From positions 764,731 through 828,730 of the forward strand of contig NZ_VJZK01000001.1 of assembly GCF_007109225.1 (NCBI RefSeq): a DNA stretch of 64,000 nt, in the 5' to 3' direction. The position numbers and the translations under genes are program-made. Below are positions 7,549-16,959 of this stretch, piece by piece. Source of the DNA: Flavobacterium sp. GT3R68. GTDB lineage: Bacteria; Bacteroidota; Bacteroidia; Flavobacteriales; Flavobacteriaceae. Position 1 is the stretch's first letter; each line of letters begins with the position of its first letter. The notes under the pieces were generated by a model, which saw only the letters and a program-made list of their open reading frames with translations, had not been told where the DNA came from and did not search any database.

Positions 7549-8919
7549 TTATGCCAGAACCATATTCGGATTATAGCCTTCGTAATGCATTTCCTTCTCG
7601 TGAAATACGACGCCAAACTCTTCCAGTTCTTTCAATATTGGCAAATAGACTTCGCGGTTGATAGGTAGTTGTACGCCGGGAGTTTTGATGTTTCCGTTCA
7701 GGATTTGCAATGTAGCCATGGCTACCGGTAATCCAACCGTTTTTGCCATCGCCGTATACGTTTGGTCATCGCCAAGGCATACCATTTTGGAGTCTATTTG
7801 TTTTTTTACTCCGTCGATTTCAAATCCGAACTTGTGGTACATGACAATCATGTCCTTATCTTCGGGTTGCAGAGTCCAACTGTCGGTCAGGATTTTTTCC
7901 AAAATCTGAGCTGGTGTCGCATCTTTCAAACCTACAATTTTGTTGGCATTGAAAAGGTCCAGTTCCACCAATTTGTCCCACATCACGTCGTCCTGATCGA
8001 TTTTCAGAACATGGCGTAACTTGATTTCGACAGAATCCGTTGGATGGTATGGCAGGAATAAATTAACGAACCCTCTATAGCTCATCGTTTCGCTATCGTC
8101 GATAATATAGCTGTCGTCTGTCATTCCCAATTGCACAAACATATCCCAGGCTTTTGAAAAACCAACCCTTCGTAGTGTACCGCGATACAAAGTCAGTACA
8201 TCATCCAAGCCATATACGCTTCTGTATTTTAACGAATCGCGGTTGGCATAGCCTTCGAATCGGCCGTAGCCTTCGACTTCCATAAATTCGGTTCTACGGA
8301 ATAATTTATGGTAAGGAATGTATTTGTAGGTTCCTTCCTGAATGAATTTAGCAGCACCGCCTTGTCCGGCTAAGACCACGTTCCTTGGTGCCCAGGTGAA
8401 TTTATAATTCCACAGGTTATTGTCTGATTCCGGAGCCACCAAGCCGCCGCAGAAAGATTCGAATAAAATCATTTTACCGCCCTGATCTTGTACTTCATCA
8501 ATGATTTTCATTGCGCTCATATGGTCTATCCCGGGATCGAGCCCAATTTCATTCATGAAAACCAGGTTGTTTTCTTTTGCTGCCGCATCGAGAGCCTGCA
8601 TTGCTTCGCTAACATAAGAGGCTGTTACCATATGTTTTTTATACACGATACAATCTTTAGCAATTTCTATATGTAGGTGCGCCGGAAGCATGGATATTAC
8701 AATATCGGCTTTTTCAATTTGGGCTTGTCTTTGGGCGGAATCAAAAATATCCAAGGCAATAGCGGTAGCATTTGGGTGATTTTTTGTTTTTCGCTGTGCA
8801 AGTTCCAAAGATAAATCGGCTATGGTAAGATGAAGGTTTTCTTCAACAGACTTGTTTAACAGGTATTTTATTAAAGAGGAAGCGGATCGGCCGGCGCCTA
8901 TAATTAGAATATTTCTCAT
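7549..8919 (-). CDS. Saccharopine dehydrogenase-like oxidoreductase
   Basis: A 456-aa protein starting MRNILIIGAGRSASSLIKYL, an N-terminal Rossmann fold with GAGRSAS as the dinucleotide-binding loop. It continues with the saccharopine dehydrogenase landmarks NEIGLDPGIDHMSAMKIID (about 128-146) and CGGLVAPESDNNLWNYKFTW (about 163-182). The family interconverts saccharopine with lysine or with aminoadipate semialdehyde plus glutamate. The exact half-reaction cannot be read from the sequence. The start is set at the ATG at 8919; seven extra in-frame codons upstream lack family similarity. The Lrp-type regulator just downstream fits amino-acid control. Confidence 0.88.
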   Translation of the reverse strand: MRNILIIGAGRSASSLIKYLLNKSVEENLHLTIADLSLELAQRKTKNHPNATAIALDIFDSAQRQAQIEKADIVISMLPAHLHIEIAKDCIVYKKHMVTASYVSEAMQALDAAAKENNLVFMNEIGLDPGIDHMSAMKIIDEVQDQGGKMILFESFCGGLVAPESDNNLWNYKFTWAPRNVVLAGQGGAAKFIQEGTYKYIPYHKLFRRTEFMEVEGYGRFEGYANRDSLKYRSVYGLDDVLTLYRGTLRRVGFSKAWDMFVQLGMTDDSYIIDDSETMSYRGFVNLFLPYHPTDSVEIKLRHVLKIDQDDVMWDKLVELDLFNANKIVGLKDATPAQILEKILTDSWTLQPEDKDMIVMYHKFGFEIDGVKKQIDSKMVCLGDDQTYTAMAKTVGLPVAMATLQILNGNIKTPGVQLPINREVYLPILKELEEFGVVFHEKEMHYEGYNPNMVLA

Positions 8920-9038
8920 GATGTTAGTAATGTAACACAAAGGTATGGATTTGTTATATTTTTCAAAACTAAAAAATTATAAAAGCGACTTCAATTAAAA
9001 AATCAGAGCCATAAACGCTGTTGCGTAGGAAAATTCTA

Positions 9039-9359
9039 CTACATACCTTCCAGTTCTTCCAAATCTTTCTTGGCTTCTGTTTTGGACTCTATTTTTTTCT
9101 GGTCAAATTGTGTATCGACAATCACTTCATCTTTTACAAATGCTTCTCTTCCAATAACAATGAATAATGTCAATGCAGATAAAATTAGCAACATTATCGG
9201 AAATTTTTTCTGGGTGGCTTCTGACTTTATAAGGACAAGTAATGCGAAGAGCAGGGCTAATGCAATAGGTATTAAGGCAATCGTTCCCAATGGAAGAATG
9301 GTGAATATGATTCCTAAAACCGTAAAAAAGGATGCCAAAACAATAAATAATTTTCTCAT
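9039..9359 (-). CDS. Small membrane protein of unknown function
   Basis: A 106-aa protein with three closely packed hydrophobic segments (about residues 4-22, 23-44 and 53-72) and a charged cytoplasmic-type tail (KKIESKTEAKKDLEELEGM). I do not recognise a family with a known function. It starts with the ATG at 9359, 12 bases after the stop of the DUF3108 gene, so the two are probably one transcript. Confidence 0.7.
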   Translation of the reverse strand: MRKLFIVLASFFTVLGIIFTILPLGTIALIPIALALLFALLVLIKSEATQKKFPIMLLILSALTLFIVIGREAFVKDEVIVDTQFDQKKIESKTEAKKDLEELEGM

Positions 9360-9371
9360 GATGTGGTATAG

Positions 9372-10121
9372 TTAGATTCCAGTGGCCTGGGATAAGGTTA
9401 ATTGTCCGGTTCCTACAGGAATACTGAATTTAATTAATGCGGGGATTTTTTTGGTATCGGCGGTCAGCCAGATTAAATTTTTGTCGGTTCCTTTTAACGC
9501 ATCTGTTTTAGCGGCAATTGAAATTTTATAACACTCTTTTTTGCCTAAATTCCCGGCAGAAACAGTTTCTTTACCCATGAATTTAACGATAACCGGAATT
9601 TCTTTCTCATCAAAAACAATGGTAAACGATTTGGTTTGACCAGGTTTGAAATTCTGGAAATCAACCGTTCGCAGTTTGTAAATTATCGAAACAATATCCT
9701 GGGTTGAATTCCCGATTTTTACCGTTCTTTTGGTTTCGGGTTTGTTTTTTCGTTTGGTGGTGCTGATAATAGTGCTGCCTTTAAAAACGTATTTTTCAGC
9801 TTTTGTATAACCTCCTTCGTTGATGCTTCTTTTATAAAGACTTGGTTTGAGGGTAGAAGGATCGACGTAAGATTCATACAAATCCCTGATTTTGAAAAAA
9901 GTATCCCATTTGCTAAACGTGGCTGCCTCACAACTCAAATGCAGAAAACTGTTTTTTGAAGTTTTCATGGCTTCGGTGGTCATCGAAACCTGCGCTAAAT
10001 GGGTCATTAAACCACTCATATTATAGGAAGCGGCATACACCAGTTTTTCATTGGGTTTAATTTGGGAGTATCCGAAGATAAAACTGAAAGAAAGACTCAG
10101 CGTAAAAAGTAATTTCCTCAT
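9372..10121 (-). CDS. DUF3108 domain-containing exported protein
   Basis: A 249-aa protein with a signal peptide (MRKLLFTLSLSFSFIFGYSQ). The mature part opens KPNEKLVYAASYNMSGLMTH and runs as repeated beta strands, matching my memory of DUF3108, a periplasmic or outer-membrane-facing Bacteroidota family of unknown role. The C-terminal half contains GKKECYKISIAAK and an isolated Trp in NLIWLTAD. No lipobox and no T9SS sorting domain. First gene of a leftward pair with the small membrane protein downstream. Confidence 0.8.
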   Translation of the reverse strand: MRKLLFTLSLSFSFIFGYSQIKPNEKLVYAASYNMSGLMTHLAQVSMTTEAMKTSKNSFLHLSCEAATFSKWDTFFKIRDLYESYVDPSTLKPSLYKRSINEGGYTKAEKYVFKGSTIISTTKRKNKPETKRTVKIGNSTQDIVSIIYKLRTVDFQNFKPGQTKSFTIVFDEKEIPVIVKFMGKETVSAGNLGKKECYKISIAAKTDALKGTDKNLIWLTADTKKIPALIKFSIPVGTGQLTLSQATGI

Positions 10122-10218
10122 TATTTTTTAGGATTTTTGATGTACAAATGTAATATTATTTTTCACGGGCATACTGCAAAAAATTCAACAAAGTGAACAG
10201 ATTTCATTTGATAACGCA

Positions 10219-10226
10219 TATTTTTG
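10219..10226 (+). promoter_or_regulatory. Bacteroidota -7 element for the DUF423 gene
   Basis: TATTTTTG matches TAnnTTTG exactly, 25 bases before the ATG at 10252. No clear -33 TTG is seen at the usual distance. Confidence 0.5.
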
Positions 10227-10251
10227 TATACTATTTCACCAATTACAGCAA

Positions 10252-10638
10252 ATGAATAGAAAAATTATACTCGCATCGACAGTAATGGGGATGATGGCCA
10301 TTATTTTAGGGGCTTTCGGGGCCCATAAATTAAAAGAAGTACTGAGCATAGAAGAATTAAACACCTTTGAAACAGGTGTAAAATACCAAATGTATCATGC
10401 TCTTTTCCTCCTTTTTTTGGGAACGGTAAACATCATTAGTGATAAAGCCAGAAATACCATTTTGTATTTAACAGTAACAGGGGTGATTTTCTTTTCTGGT
10501 TCTATTTATCTGTTGGCTACCAATAGATTAACTGCTTTTGATTTTAGGGCTATTGGGATTGTTACGCCTATTGGGGGGGTGTTACTTATATTGGCATGGT
10601 TCGTATTATTTATGAATGTTATCAAGAAAAAGGCATAA
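10252..10638 (+). CDS. DUF423 family membrane protein
   Basis: A 128-aa protein with four predicted membrane helices (about 5-22, 45-62, 72-92 and 100-122). It has the family signature GAFGAHKLKE near residue 22 and FETGVKYQMYHALFLL near residue 40. DUF423 (YwdK-like) proteins are widespread small inner-membrane proteins without an assigned reaction. It has its own -7 element upstream and is followed by pckA after a 129-base gap. Confidence 0.88.
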   Translation: MNRKIILASTVMGMMAIILGAFGAHKLKEVLSIEELNTFETGVKYQMYHALFLLFLGTVNIISDKARNTILYLTVTGVIFFSGSIYLLATNRLTAFDFRAIGIVTPIGGVLLILAWFVLFMNVIKKKA

Positions 10639-10675
10639 TGTTGTTCTAAATAAAATATATCTGAAATTTAATTTT

Positions 10676-10683
10676 TACTTTTG
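10676..10683 (+). promoter_or_regulatory. -7 element for pckA
   Basis: TACTTTTG is an exact TAnnTTTG match, giving a 5' leader of about 78 bases before the ATG at 10768. No convincing -33 element; no riboswitch fold was recognised in the leader. Confidence 0.5.
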
Positions 10684-10767
10684 CGTTCTTTATTGCTTTG
10701 CCGAAAGGTAAAAATATGGCAGACTATTAACAAGAATACAATAATAACACAACAACAATTATTAGTT

Positions 10768-12381
10768 ATGAATGTTACGAAAACAATTTCATTAGAAAAG
10801 TATGGTATCAATGATACGGTTGAGATTATTTACAACCCGTCATTTGATTACTTGTATAATGAAGAATTAAACCCTGATTTAGAAGGTTTTGAAAAAGGAC
10901 AATTATCAGAGCTTGGCGCTGTTAATGTAATGACTGGGGTGTTTACGGGAAGATCTCCAAAAGACAAATATATTGTTGAAGATGCTGTAACGAAAGATAC
11001 AATTTGGTGGACTTCTGATAAAGCTGTGAATGATAATAAAGCAATATCGCAAGATACCTGGAATGCGTTAAAAGCGACTACAGTTAAACAGCTATCTGGC
11101 AAAAAATTATATGTTGTTGATGCCTTTTGCGGCGCCAATGAAAACTCCCGTCTGAAAGTACGTTTCATTATGGAAGTGGCCTGGCAGGCTCATTTTGTAA
11201 AAAATATGTTTATCCGTCCGACGGAAGCTGAATTGGAAAACTTTGGCGAACCGGATTTCATTGTAATGAATGGTTCAAAAACAACTTTCAAGGATTATGC
11301 AGCTCACGGATTGAATTCGGAAGTATATATTGCATTTAACCTTACGGAAAAAATCCAAATTATTGGTGGAACCTGGTATGGTGGTGAAATGAAAAAGGGG
11401 TTGTTCGCGATGATGAACTACTACTTGCCATTAAAAGGAATGGCTTCAATGCATTGTTCGGCAAATAAAGGAAAAGATGGTGATGTTGCTGTTTTCTTCG
11501 GACTGTCAGGTACAGGAAAAACAACTTTGTCAACTGATCCGAAAAGAGAATTGATCGGAGATGATGAACATGGATGGGATGATGAAGGGGTTTTTAATTT
11601 TGAAGGTGGCTGCTATGCAAAAACTATCGATTTAAGCAAGGAAAATGAACCGGACATCTATGGTGCTATTCGTCGAGATGCCTTATTGGAAAACGTAACT
11701 CTTGATGCCAATGGAAAAATTGACTTCACGGACGGTTCGGTTACCCAAAACACACGTGTTTCGTACCCAATCAATCATATTCACAATATTGTAAAACCCG
11801 TATCAAAAGCGGGTCATGCTTCGAAAGTGATTTTCCTTACGGCAGATGCTTTTGGTGTAATGCCTCCTGTTTCTAAGCTGACTGCAGAGCAGACTAAATA
11901 TTTTTTCCTTTCCGGATTTACAGCAAAATTAGCTGGAACGGAACGTGGAGTTACCAAGCCGGAACCAACTTTCTCTGCGTGTTTTGGTAAAGCATTCTTA
12001 TGCTTGCACCCAACACAATATGGTAAGGAATTGGTTAAGAAAATGGAAGAGCACTACGCCACCGCCTACATGGTTAACACGGGTTGGAATGGTACCGGAA
12101 AACGTATTTCGATTAAAGATACCCGAGCTATCATCGACAGAATTCTGGATGGCTCATTAGAAAATGCGGAAACGCACATCGTTCCAATCTTTAATCTGGA
12201 AGTGCCTACTTCTTTGGAAGGAGTAAGTACTGATATTTTAGACCCTAGAACTACCTATGTTGATGCATCTGAATGGACTGCAAAAGCTACTGATTTAGCG
12301 CAATTATTTATCAAAAACTTTGCGCAGTATACGGATAATGAAGAAGGTAAAAACTTATTGAAAGCTGGCCCTCAGTTGTAA
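10768..12381 (+). CDS. pckA: Phosphoenolpyruvate carboxykinase (ATP)
   Basis: Converts oxaloacetate and ATP to phosphoenolpyruvate, ADP and CO2, the entry step of gluconeogenesis. The 537-aa protein has the P-loop [16 protein letters not shown], the metal/ATP motif GDDEHGWDD just after it, the oxaloacetate-binding GRSPKDKY near residue 60, and the adenine-loop region [10 protein letters not shown]. The length is right for the ATP-dependent family. The start is the ATG at 10768 ([13 protein letters not shown]); a longer in-frame reading begins with TTG inside the promoter and is not credible. A clear terminator follows. Confidence 0.97.
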   Translation: MNVTKTISLEKYGINDTVEIIYNPSFDYLYNEELNPDLEGFEKGQLSELGAVNVMTGVFTGRSPKDKYIVEDAVTKDTIWWTSDKAVNDNKAISQDTWNALKATTVKQLSGKKLYVVDAFCGANENSRLKVRFIMEVAWQAHFVKNMFIRPTEAELENFGEPDFIVMNGSKTTFKDYAAHGLNSEVYIAFNLTEKIQIIGGTWYGGEMKKGLFAMMNYYLPLKGMASMHCSANKGKDGDVAVFFGLSGTGKTTLSTDPKRELIGDDEHGWDDEGVFNFEGGCYAKTIDLSKENEPDIYGAIRRDALLENVTLDANGKIDFTDGSVTQNTRVSYPINHIHNIVKPVSKAGHASKVIFLTADAFGVMPPVSKLTAEQTKYFFLSGFTAKLAGTERGVTKPEPTFSACFGKAFLCLHPTQYGKELVKKMEEHYATAYMVNTGWNGTGKRISIKDTRAIIDRILDGSLENAETHIVPIFNLEVPTSLEGVSTDILDPRTTYVDASEWTAKATDLAQLFIKNFAQYTDNEEGKNLLKAGPQL

Positions 12382-12400
12382 TTTAAGTTCAAATATATTA

Positions 12401-12433
12401 AAAAGAGCCTTTCGTAAGAAAGGCTCTTTTTTT
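12401..12433 (+). terminator. Terminator after pckA
   Basis: Stem AAAGAGCCTTTC/GAAAGGCTCTTT with a 4-base loop and a T run, 20 bases past the pckA stop. Confidence 0.9.
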
Positions 12434-12449
12434 ATTTAATTAGGAGTAA

Positions 12450-12815
12450 TTACCATTCTTTATAAATATAGTAAGTAAAACCAGCTAAAAAGACTGATAA
12501 TCCTAAATATACATAACAAAGAAATGTGTATTTGCCTAAATTATAATTGTGATTTTCAATAATTCCTCTTTTATTATTTCTTGACTCATAGTAATAATAA
12601 TTTGCAGCAAATAAAACTATAATACCTACTAAATAACATTTTGGGATATCATAATTATCATTAGTACGAGTAAAAAAGAAAAGTAAATTTAATACAGTAA
12701 GTAAATTATTAATTTGGCAATGTGAGATAAGGCCTATAACGGAAATTTCCGGCGTTGCATTAACCTTTTTACTAGACTTGTATACATTGTAATAGATATA
12801 TTTATAAAATTCCAT
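12450..12815 (-). CDS. Small membrane protein, unknown (MEFYKYIYY family)
   Basis: About 121 aa when started at the ATG at 12815 (MEFYKYIYYNVYKSSKK). It has hydrophobic segments near residues 30-50, 58-75 and 95-118 (YLGLSVFLAGFTYYIY). I recall similar short proteins with an MxxYKYxYY start in Flavobacteria, but none with a known role. An in-frame ATG at 12839 is a second option. Any longer reading would run through the hemD terminator at 12868-12903, so it is rejected. Very AT-rich. Confidence 0.6.
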   Translation of the reverse strand: MEFYKYIYYNVYKSSKKVNATPEISVIGLISHCQINNLLTVLNLLFFFTRTNDNYDIPKCYLVGIIVLFAANYYYYESRNNKRGIIENHNYNLGKYTFLCYVYLGLSVFLAGFTYYIYKEW

Positions 12816-12867
12816 GTTTAATGAATTTATGAAATCCATAAAAAGCACATTGCGTGTCAATTTAGAA

Positions 12868-12903
12868 TAAAAAAGGCTTTCAAATTTTGAAAGCCTTTTT
12901 TTA
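12868..12903 (-). terminator. Terminator after hemD
   Basis: Stem AAAGGCTTTCAAA/TTTGAAAGCCTTT, T-rich on both sides, directly downstream of hemD on the minus strand. Confidence 0.85.
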
Positions 12904-12930
12904 TATAAAGTAATTTTTGTTTCTATAGAT

Positions 12931-13722
12931 CTATTTTTTTGCTTCCTTGGTTTCTTTGGTCTCCTTTGGTTCTTTGATTTCTTTATTTGCTTTTGCAATG
13001 TATTTTTCCAGAGCCATAGTCATTGAAGGTGCTTCTGGTGACGGAGCCATAATGTCCACGCGTAATCCGTGTTCCAAGGCTTCTTTTTGTGTTGTACTTC
13101 CAAACACAGCAATACGGGTATTGTTTTGTTCGAAATCCGGAAAATTCATGAACAATGATTTGATTCCTGTTGGACTGAAAAATGCCAATACATCATAATA
13201 CACATCTGCTAAGTCAGACAAGTCGCTCATTACTGTTTTGTAAAAAACAGCTTGGGTCCAATCTACTTTTAAATTGTTCAGTGTAATTGGCGCTTCGGCA
13301 TTCAATTGGTCAGAAGCCGGTAAAAGGAATTTTTCGTCCTTATACTTTTTTATCAATGGAGATAAATCGACAAAATCTTTCTGGCCTACATATATCTTCC
13401 TTTTGCGGTATACCACATATTTCTGTAGGTAAAACGCAATAGCTTCCGATTGGCAAAAATATTTTAAACCCTCCGGAACTTTGTAACGCATTTCTTCAGC
13501 TACACGGAAAAAATGATCGACTGCATTCTTACTGGTCAAGATAATCGCAGTATAGTTATTGATATCGATTTTCTGTAGTCTAATGTCTTTCGCATTGACT
13601 CCTTCAACGTGAATAAAAGGCCTGAAATCAATTTTTATTTTATGCTTTTGTTGAAGCTCGAAGTAAGGAGAGTTCTCTACTTTAGGCTCAGGCTGTGACA
13701 CCAAAATCGTTTTCACTTTCAT
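12931..13722 (-). CDS. hemD: Uroporphyrinogen-III synthase-like protein
   Basis: HemD cyclises hydroxymethylbilane to uroporphyrinogen III in heme synthesis. The 263-aa protein starts MKVKTILVSQPEPK and has the bilobed alternating pattern of the family, with TAIILTSKNAVDHFF near residue 79 and YDVLAFFSPTGIKSLF near residue 177. Similarity among HemD proteins is weak, so the call rests on these two segments and on length. The C-terminus carries a lysine/glutamate repeat (KEIKEPKETKETKEAKK) not expected in the fold. The DUF4271 gene lies just upstream on the same strand. Confidence 0.85.
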   Translation of the reverse strand: MKVKTILVSQPEPKVENSPYFELQQKHKIKIDFRPFIHVEGVNAKDIRLQKIDINNYTAIILTSKNAVDHFFRVAEEMRYKVPEGLKYFCQSEAIAFYLQKYVVYRKRKIYVGQKDFVDLSPLIKKYKDEKFLLPASDQLNAEAPITLNNLKVDWTQAVFYKTVMSDLSDLADVYYDVLAFFSPTGIKSLFMNFPDFEQNNTRIAVFGSTTQKEALEHGLRVDIMAPSPEAPSMTMALEKYIAKANKEIKEPKETKETKEAKK

Positions 13723-13742
13723 ATTTGACTTTTTCTAAAATG

Positions 13743-14408
13743 CTAACTTTTTGTAAACCAATAGTACATAAAATAGTAGGGCGCTATTTCAAGTGCGCAA
13801 AGATACAAAATAAAATAAAATATCTTGCTGAATATTAAATTTTGGTAATTCTTCAAAGAAACGAGATACGTCCATAGATTTATTGTCAATACAATAATAA
13901 TTAAACTGATAATTAGCGTTTTTGACGGATTATCATTGTAATACAGGATAGTATTGATCGGTAAAATGAGTAAACCGATATAGGTGCGGTAACTCACTTT
14001 CTGTAAATTGAACTGTTCGGTAAATTCCTCTATATTAAAGGATGTCGCAATAATTTTTTCTATCAGATACTTCGATAAGATAAAAACGGTTATAAAGGTG
14101 AAGATTTGGATAAATATAAGCCAGTCGGTTTTAGGGACACCTGCAAAATAATACAGCAACAACTGGATGAAGAACGCGAACGAGATCAATTGAACAATAA
14201 ACAGCGTGATATTGAACCAGCTCATCAGGTGGCTGGTGTCCCTGTAAATTTTGATGTATTTGTCTGATACCAGTAATCGTGAAAATTCTGTAAACCGGTT
14301 TTCGAAAATGGATTTGGCAACAGCAATCAAAGCAAACGCAACGACAAATAAAATGGTTGCCCAGTCTTTATTTTCAATTATCCGTGGATGAAGTACGTTT
14401 TCAATCAT
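13743..14408 (-). CDS. DUF4271 integral membrane protein
   Basis: A 221-aa protein with about six membrane segments and a C-terminus rich in aromatic residues (IAPYYFMYYWF). The N-terminal ENKDWATILFVVAFALIAVA and the position immediately before hemD match my memory of DUF4271, a Bacteroidota family. Function unknown. The gap to hemD is 20 bases, so the two are probably one transcript, diverging from the GT2 gene. Confidence 0.8.
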   Translation of the reverse strand: MIENVLHPRIIENKDWATILFVVAFALIAVAKSIFENRFTEFSRLLVSDKYIKIYRDTSHLMSWFNITLFIVQLISFAFFIQLLLYYFAGVPKTDWLIFIQIFTFITVFILSKYLIEKIIATSFNIEEFTEQFNLQKVSYRTYIGLLILPINTILYYNDNPSKTLIISLIIIVLTINLWTYLVSLKNYQNLIFSKIFYFILYLCALEIAPYYFMYYWFTKS

Positions 14409-14508
14409 AGCGGTACAAAATTACTAAATTTTTATTGCTTTCATTTATTATAATTTTATGAATCGTCAAATATAAAAAGTTTATTTTTGTGAAGAAATTC
14501 AGACCCTT

Positions 14509-15234
14509 ATGAGCGACAGTGTTGTTATAATCCCTACCTATAACGAAATTGAAAATATTGAAAGTATCATCAGAGCGGTATTTTCCCTGCATAAATCATT
14601 TGACATACTGATTGTCGATGATAATTCCCCTGATCAGACGGGTGAAAAAGTCCTGGCGCTACAAGAAGAATTTGATTCCCGTTTGTTTTTGGAAAAAAGA
14701 GAAAAAAAGGCGGGATTAGGTACAGCATATGTACATGGGTTCCAATGGGCTCTGTCCCGTAAATATGAATTTATATTTGAGATGGACGCGGATTTTTCCC
14801 ATAATCCCCAGGATCTTGAAAAATTATACAATGCCTGTAAATTTAACGGTGCCGATGTGGCGATAGGTTCCCGATATATTACCGGGGTAAATGTGGTTAA
14901 TTGGCCTTTAAGCAGGGTACTGATGTCGTATTTTGCCTCTTTTTATGTGAAGATGATTACCGGAATGAAAATCCATGATGCGACTGCGGGATTCATGTGT
15001 TACAAAAGACATGTCCTTGAAACCATTAATCTGGAAAAAATAAAATTTATAGGATACGCGTTCCAGATTGAAATGAAATACCGCGCCTTTATTGGAAAAT
15101 TCCGAATAATTGAAGTCCCGATTATTTTCACCGACAGAACCAAAGGGGAATCCAAAATGAGCAATGCCATTATCAAAGAGGCTGTTTTTGGAGTTATTTC
15201 ACTCCGAATCAGAAAGTTTTTTAATCGATTATAA
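14509..15234 (+). CDS. Polyprenol-phosphate mannosyltransferase-like GT2 glycosyltransferase
   Basis: A 241-aa soluble GT2 enzyme. It has the N-terminal nucleotide-sugar fold (VVIIPTYNEIENIESII), the DDNSPD motif near residue 42, the metal-binding DAD in FEMDADFSHNP near residue 94, and the downstream GSRYITG and KGESKMS segments of dolichol/polyprenol-phosphate mannose synthases. It probably transfers a sugar from GDP-mannose to a polyprenyl phosphate. There is no C-terminal membrane domain, as in the short bacterial forms. It begins a rightward run with pyrC 12 bases later and the DUF4296 lipoprotein. Confidence 0.9.
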   Translation: MSDSVVIIPTYNEIENIESIIRAVFSLHKSFDILIVDDNSPDQTGEKVLALQEEFDSRLFLEKREKKAGLGTAYVHGFQWALSRKYEFIFEMDADFSHNPQDLEKLYNACKFNGADVAIGSRYITGVNVVNWPLSRVLMSYFASFYVKMITGMKIHDATAGFMCYKRHVLETINLEKIKFIGYAFQIEMKYRAFIGKFRIIEVPIIFTDRTKGESKMSNAIIKEAVFGVISLRIRKFFNRL

Positions 15235-15246
15235 GAAGGAGAGAAG

Positions 15247-16587
15247 ATGAATACGGTTTTAATCAAGAATGCTAAAATTGTCAACGAAGGAACGATATTC
15301 GAAGGCGACGTTTTAATAGAGAACGAATTTATAGTTGAAATCGCCGAGAGCATCAGTGCTAAATCCGGTGATTGTAAAATTATAGATGCCGAAGGAAATT
15401 ACCTGATTCCCGGTGCTATCGATGACCAGGTGCATTTCAGGGAGCCCGGGTTAACGCATAAAGGCGATATTGCATCCGAATCCCGTGCTGCCGTTGCCGG
15501 AGGAATTACTTCTTTTATCGAACAGCCTAACACGGTACCGAATGCGGTGACCCAGGAGATTCTGGAAGAAAAATACCAGATTGCTGCCCAAAAATCATAC
15601 GCGAATTATTCTTTTATGATGGGAGCGACCAATGATAACTTGGAGGAAGTTTTGAAAACCAATCCTAAGAATGTAGCGGGAATTAAAATATTTTTAGGCT
15701 CCTCTACCGGAAATATGCTGGTCGATAATGAAGCTACGCTGGAACGGATATTTTCAAGTACCCCGATGCTGATTGCGGTGCATTGTGAGGATGAACAAAC
15801 AATTATGAATAATCTTGAAACCTACAAAGCACAATATGGAGACGACGTTCCGGTGCAGGTTCATCATCTGATTCGTAGCGCTGAAGCGTGTTTTATTTCG
15901 TCTTCGAAAGCTATTGCTTTGGCTAAAAAAACGGGTGCTCGACTTCATGTCTTTCATCTTTCTACCGCAAAAGAAATGGAACTATTCACCAACAAAATTC
16001 CGTTGGAAGAAAAGAAAATTACGGCTGAAGTTTGTGTGCATCATTTATGGTTCACCAATGCCGATTACGATACTAAGGGGAATTTCATCAAATGGAATCC
16101 TGCGGTAAAAACTGCAGAAGACCGTCAGGCGTTATGGGAAGCGTTGCTTGACGACCGAATCGATGTGATTGCCACCGACCATGCTCCTCATACTTTGGAA
16201 GAAAAACAGCAATCCTATTTGAAAGCACCTTCCGGAGGTCCGCTGGTGCAACATGCCGTAGTGGCGATGTTTGAAGCGCATCATCAGGGAAAGATTTCAG
16301 TGGAGAAGATCGTGGAAAAAATGGCACATAATCCCGCGAAGATATTCAAAATTGAAAAAAGAGGTTTTATAAAAGAAGGTTTTTATGCGGATTTAGCCAT
16401 TGTCAATCCAGGTTTGCCGTGGAGCGTTAAAAAAGAAAACATTCTTTCCAAATGTGGTTGGTCCCCATTCGAAGAATTTACCTTTACTTCCAGAATAACG
16501 CATACTTTTGTAAATGGACAATTGGTGTATCATAATTTCCAGGTGAAGGATGTTCAGTGTGGAAAACGATTGATGTTTGACCGTTAA
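15247..16587 (+). CDS. pyrC: Dihydroorotase (class I amidohydrolase)
   Basis: Cyclises carbamoyl-aspartate to dihydroorotate in pyrimidine synthesis. The 446-aa protein has the amidohydrolase start-of-barrel segment IDDQVHFREPGLTHKGDI (residues 58-75), the NTVPNA loop, VHCEDE near residue 180, and DHAPHTLEEK near 315, which carries the catalytic Asp. In the usual HxH metal motif the first position is Gln here (Q61, H63). I believe this is a feature of the Bacteroidota branch, so activity is still likely. ATG at 15247. Confidence 0.93.
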   Translation: MNTVLIKNAKIVNEGTIFEGDVLIENEFIVEIAESISAKSGDCKIIDAEGNYLIPGAIDDQVHFREPGLTHKGDIASESRAAVAGGITSFIEQPNTVPNAVTQEILEEKYQIAAQKSYANYSFMMGATNDNLEEVLKTNPKNVAGIKIFLGSSTGNMLVDNEATLERIFSSTPMLIAVHCEDEQTIMNNLETYKAQYGDDVPVQVHHLIRSAEACFISSSKAIALAKKTGARLHVFHLSTAKEMELFTNKIPLEEKKITAEVCVHHLWFTNADYDTKGNFIKWNPAVKTAEDRQALWEALLDDRIDVIATDHAPHTLEEKQQSYLKAPSGGPLVQHAVVAMFEAHHQGKISVEKIVEKMAHNPAKIFKIEKRGFIKEGFYADLAIVNPGLPWSVKKENILSKCGWSPFEEFTFTSRITHTFVNGQLVYHNFQVKDVQCGKRLMFDR

Positions 16588-16599
16588 TAAAATCGAATC

Positions 16600-16959
16600 A
16601 TGAAAAAACTTATAACCTTAATTATACTCTTTTCTTTTTTTGCCGGCTGTCAGAAATCAGCGGTTGAAAAACCAGACAACCTTATTGAAGAGGATGTAAT
16701 GGTGGATATTATTTACGATTTGGCCATTCTCGACGCGATAAAATCACAAAATCCGGCTTCTTTGGATGCACACGGGATTAATCCAAACGAGTATATTTAC
16801 AAGAAGTATAAGATCGACAGTCTTCAGTTTGCTCAAAATGACCGTTACTATGCTACCGATATTAAGAAGTACAAGAAAATATACGATGAGGTAGGGAGAA
16901 GAATGGAGGAACAATTGGGTAATCCTAATAAAAAATCCGACGAGCAAATTGTACGTTAA
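16600..16959 (+). CDS. DUF4296 lipoprotein
   Basis: A 119-aa protein with a lipoprotein signal (MKKLITLIILFSFFAGCQKS, lipobox Cys at residue 17). The mature part contains LIEEDVMVDIIYDLAILDA and YKKYKIDSLQFAQNDRYYA, the conserved blocks of DUF4296. Function unknown; it would sit in the periplasmic leaflet of a membrane. It follows pyrC by 12 bases, a pairing I recall from other Flavobacteria. Its stop overlaps the stop of the convergent epimerase gene by 4 bases. Confidence 0.88.
   Translation: MKKLITLIILFSFFAGCQKSAVEKPDNLIEEDVMVDIIYDLAILDAIKSQNPASLDAHGINPNEYIYKKYKIDSLQFAQNDRYYATDIKKYKKIYDEVGRRMEEQLGNPNKKSDEQIVR

Noticed and set aside
10681..10767. 29 extra codons before pckA
   Set aside because: The reading starts with TTG inside the promoter -7 element; the protein family begins at the ATG at 10768.
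12816..12998. Longer N-terminus for the small membrane protein
   Set aside because: It would read through the hemD terminator hairpin and part of hemD, giving a Lys-rich run unlike the rest.
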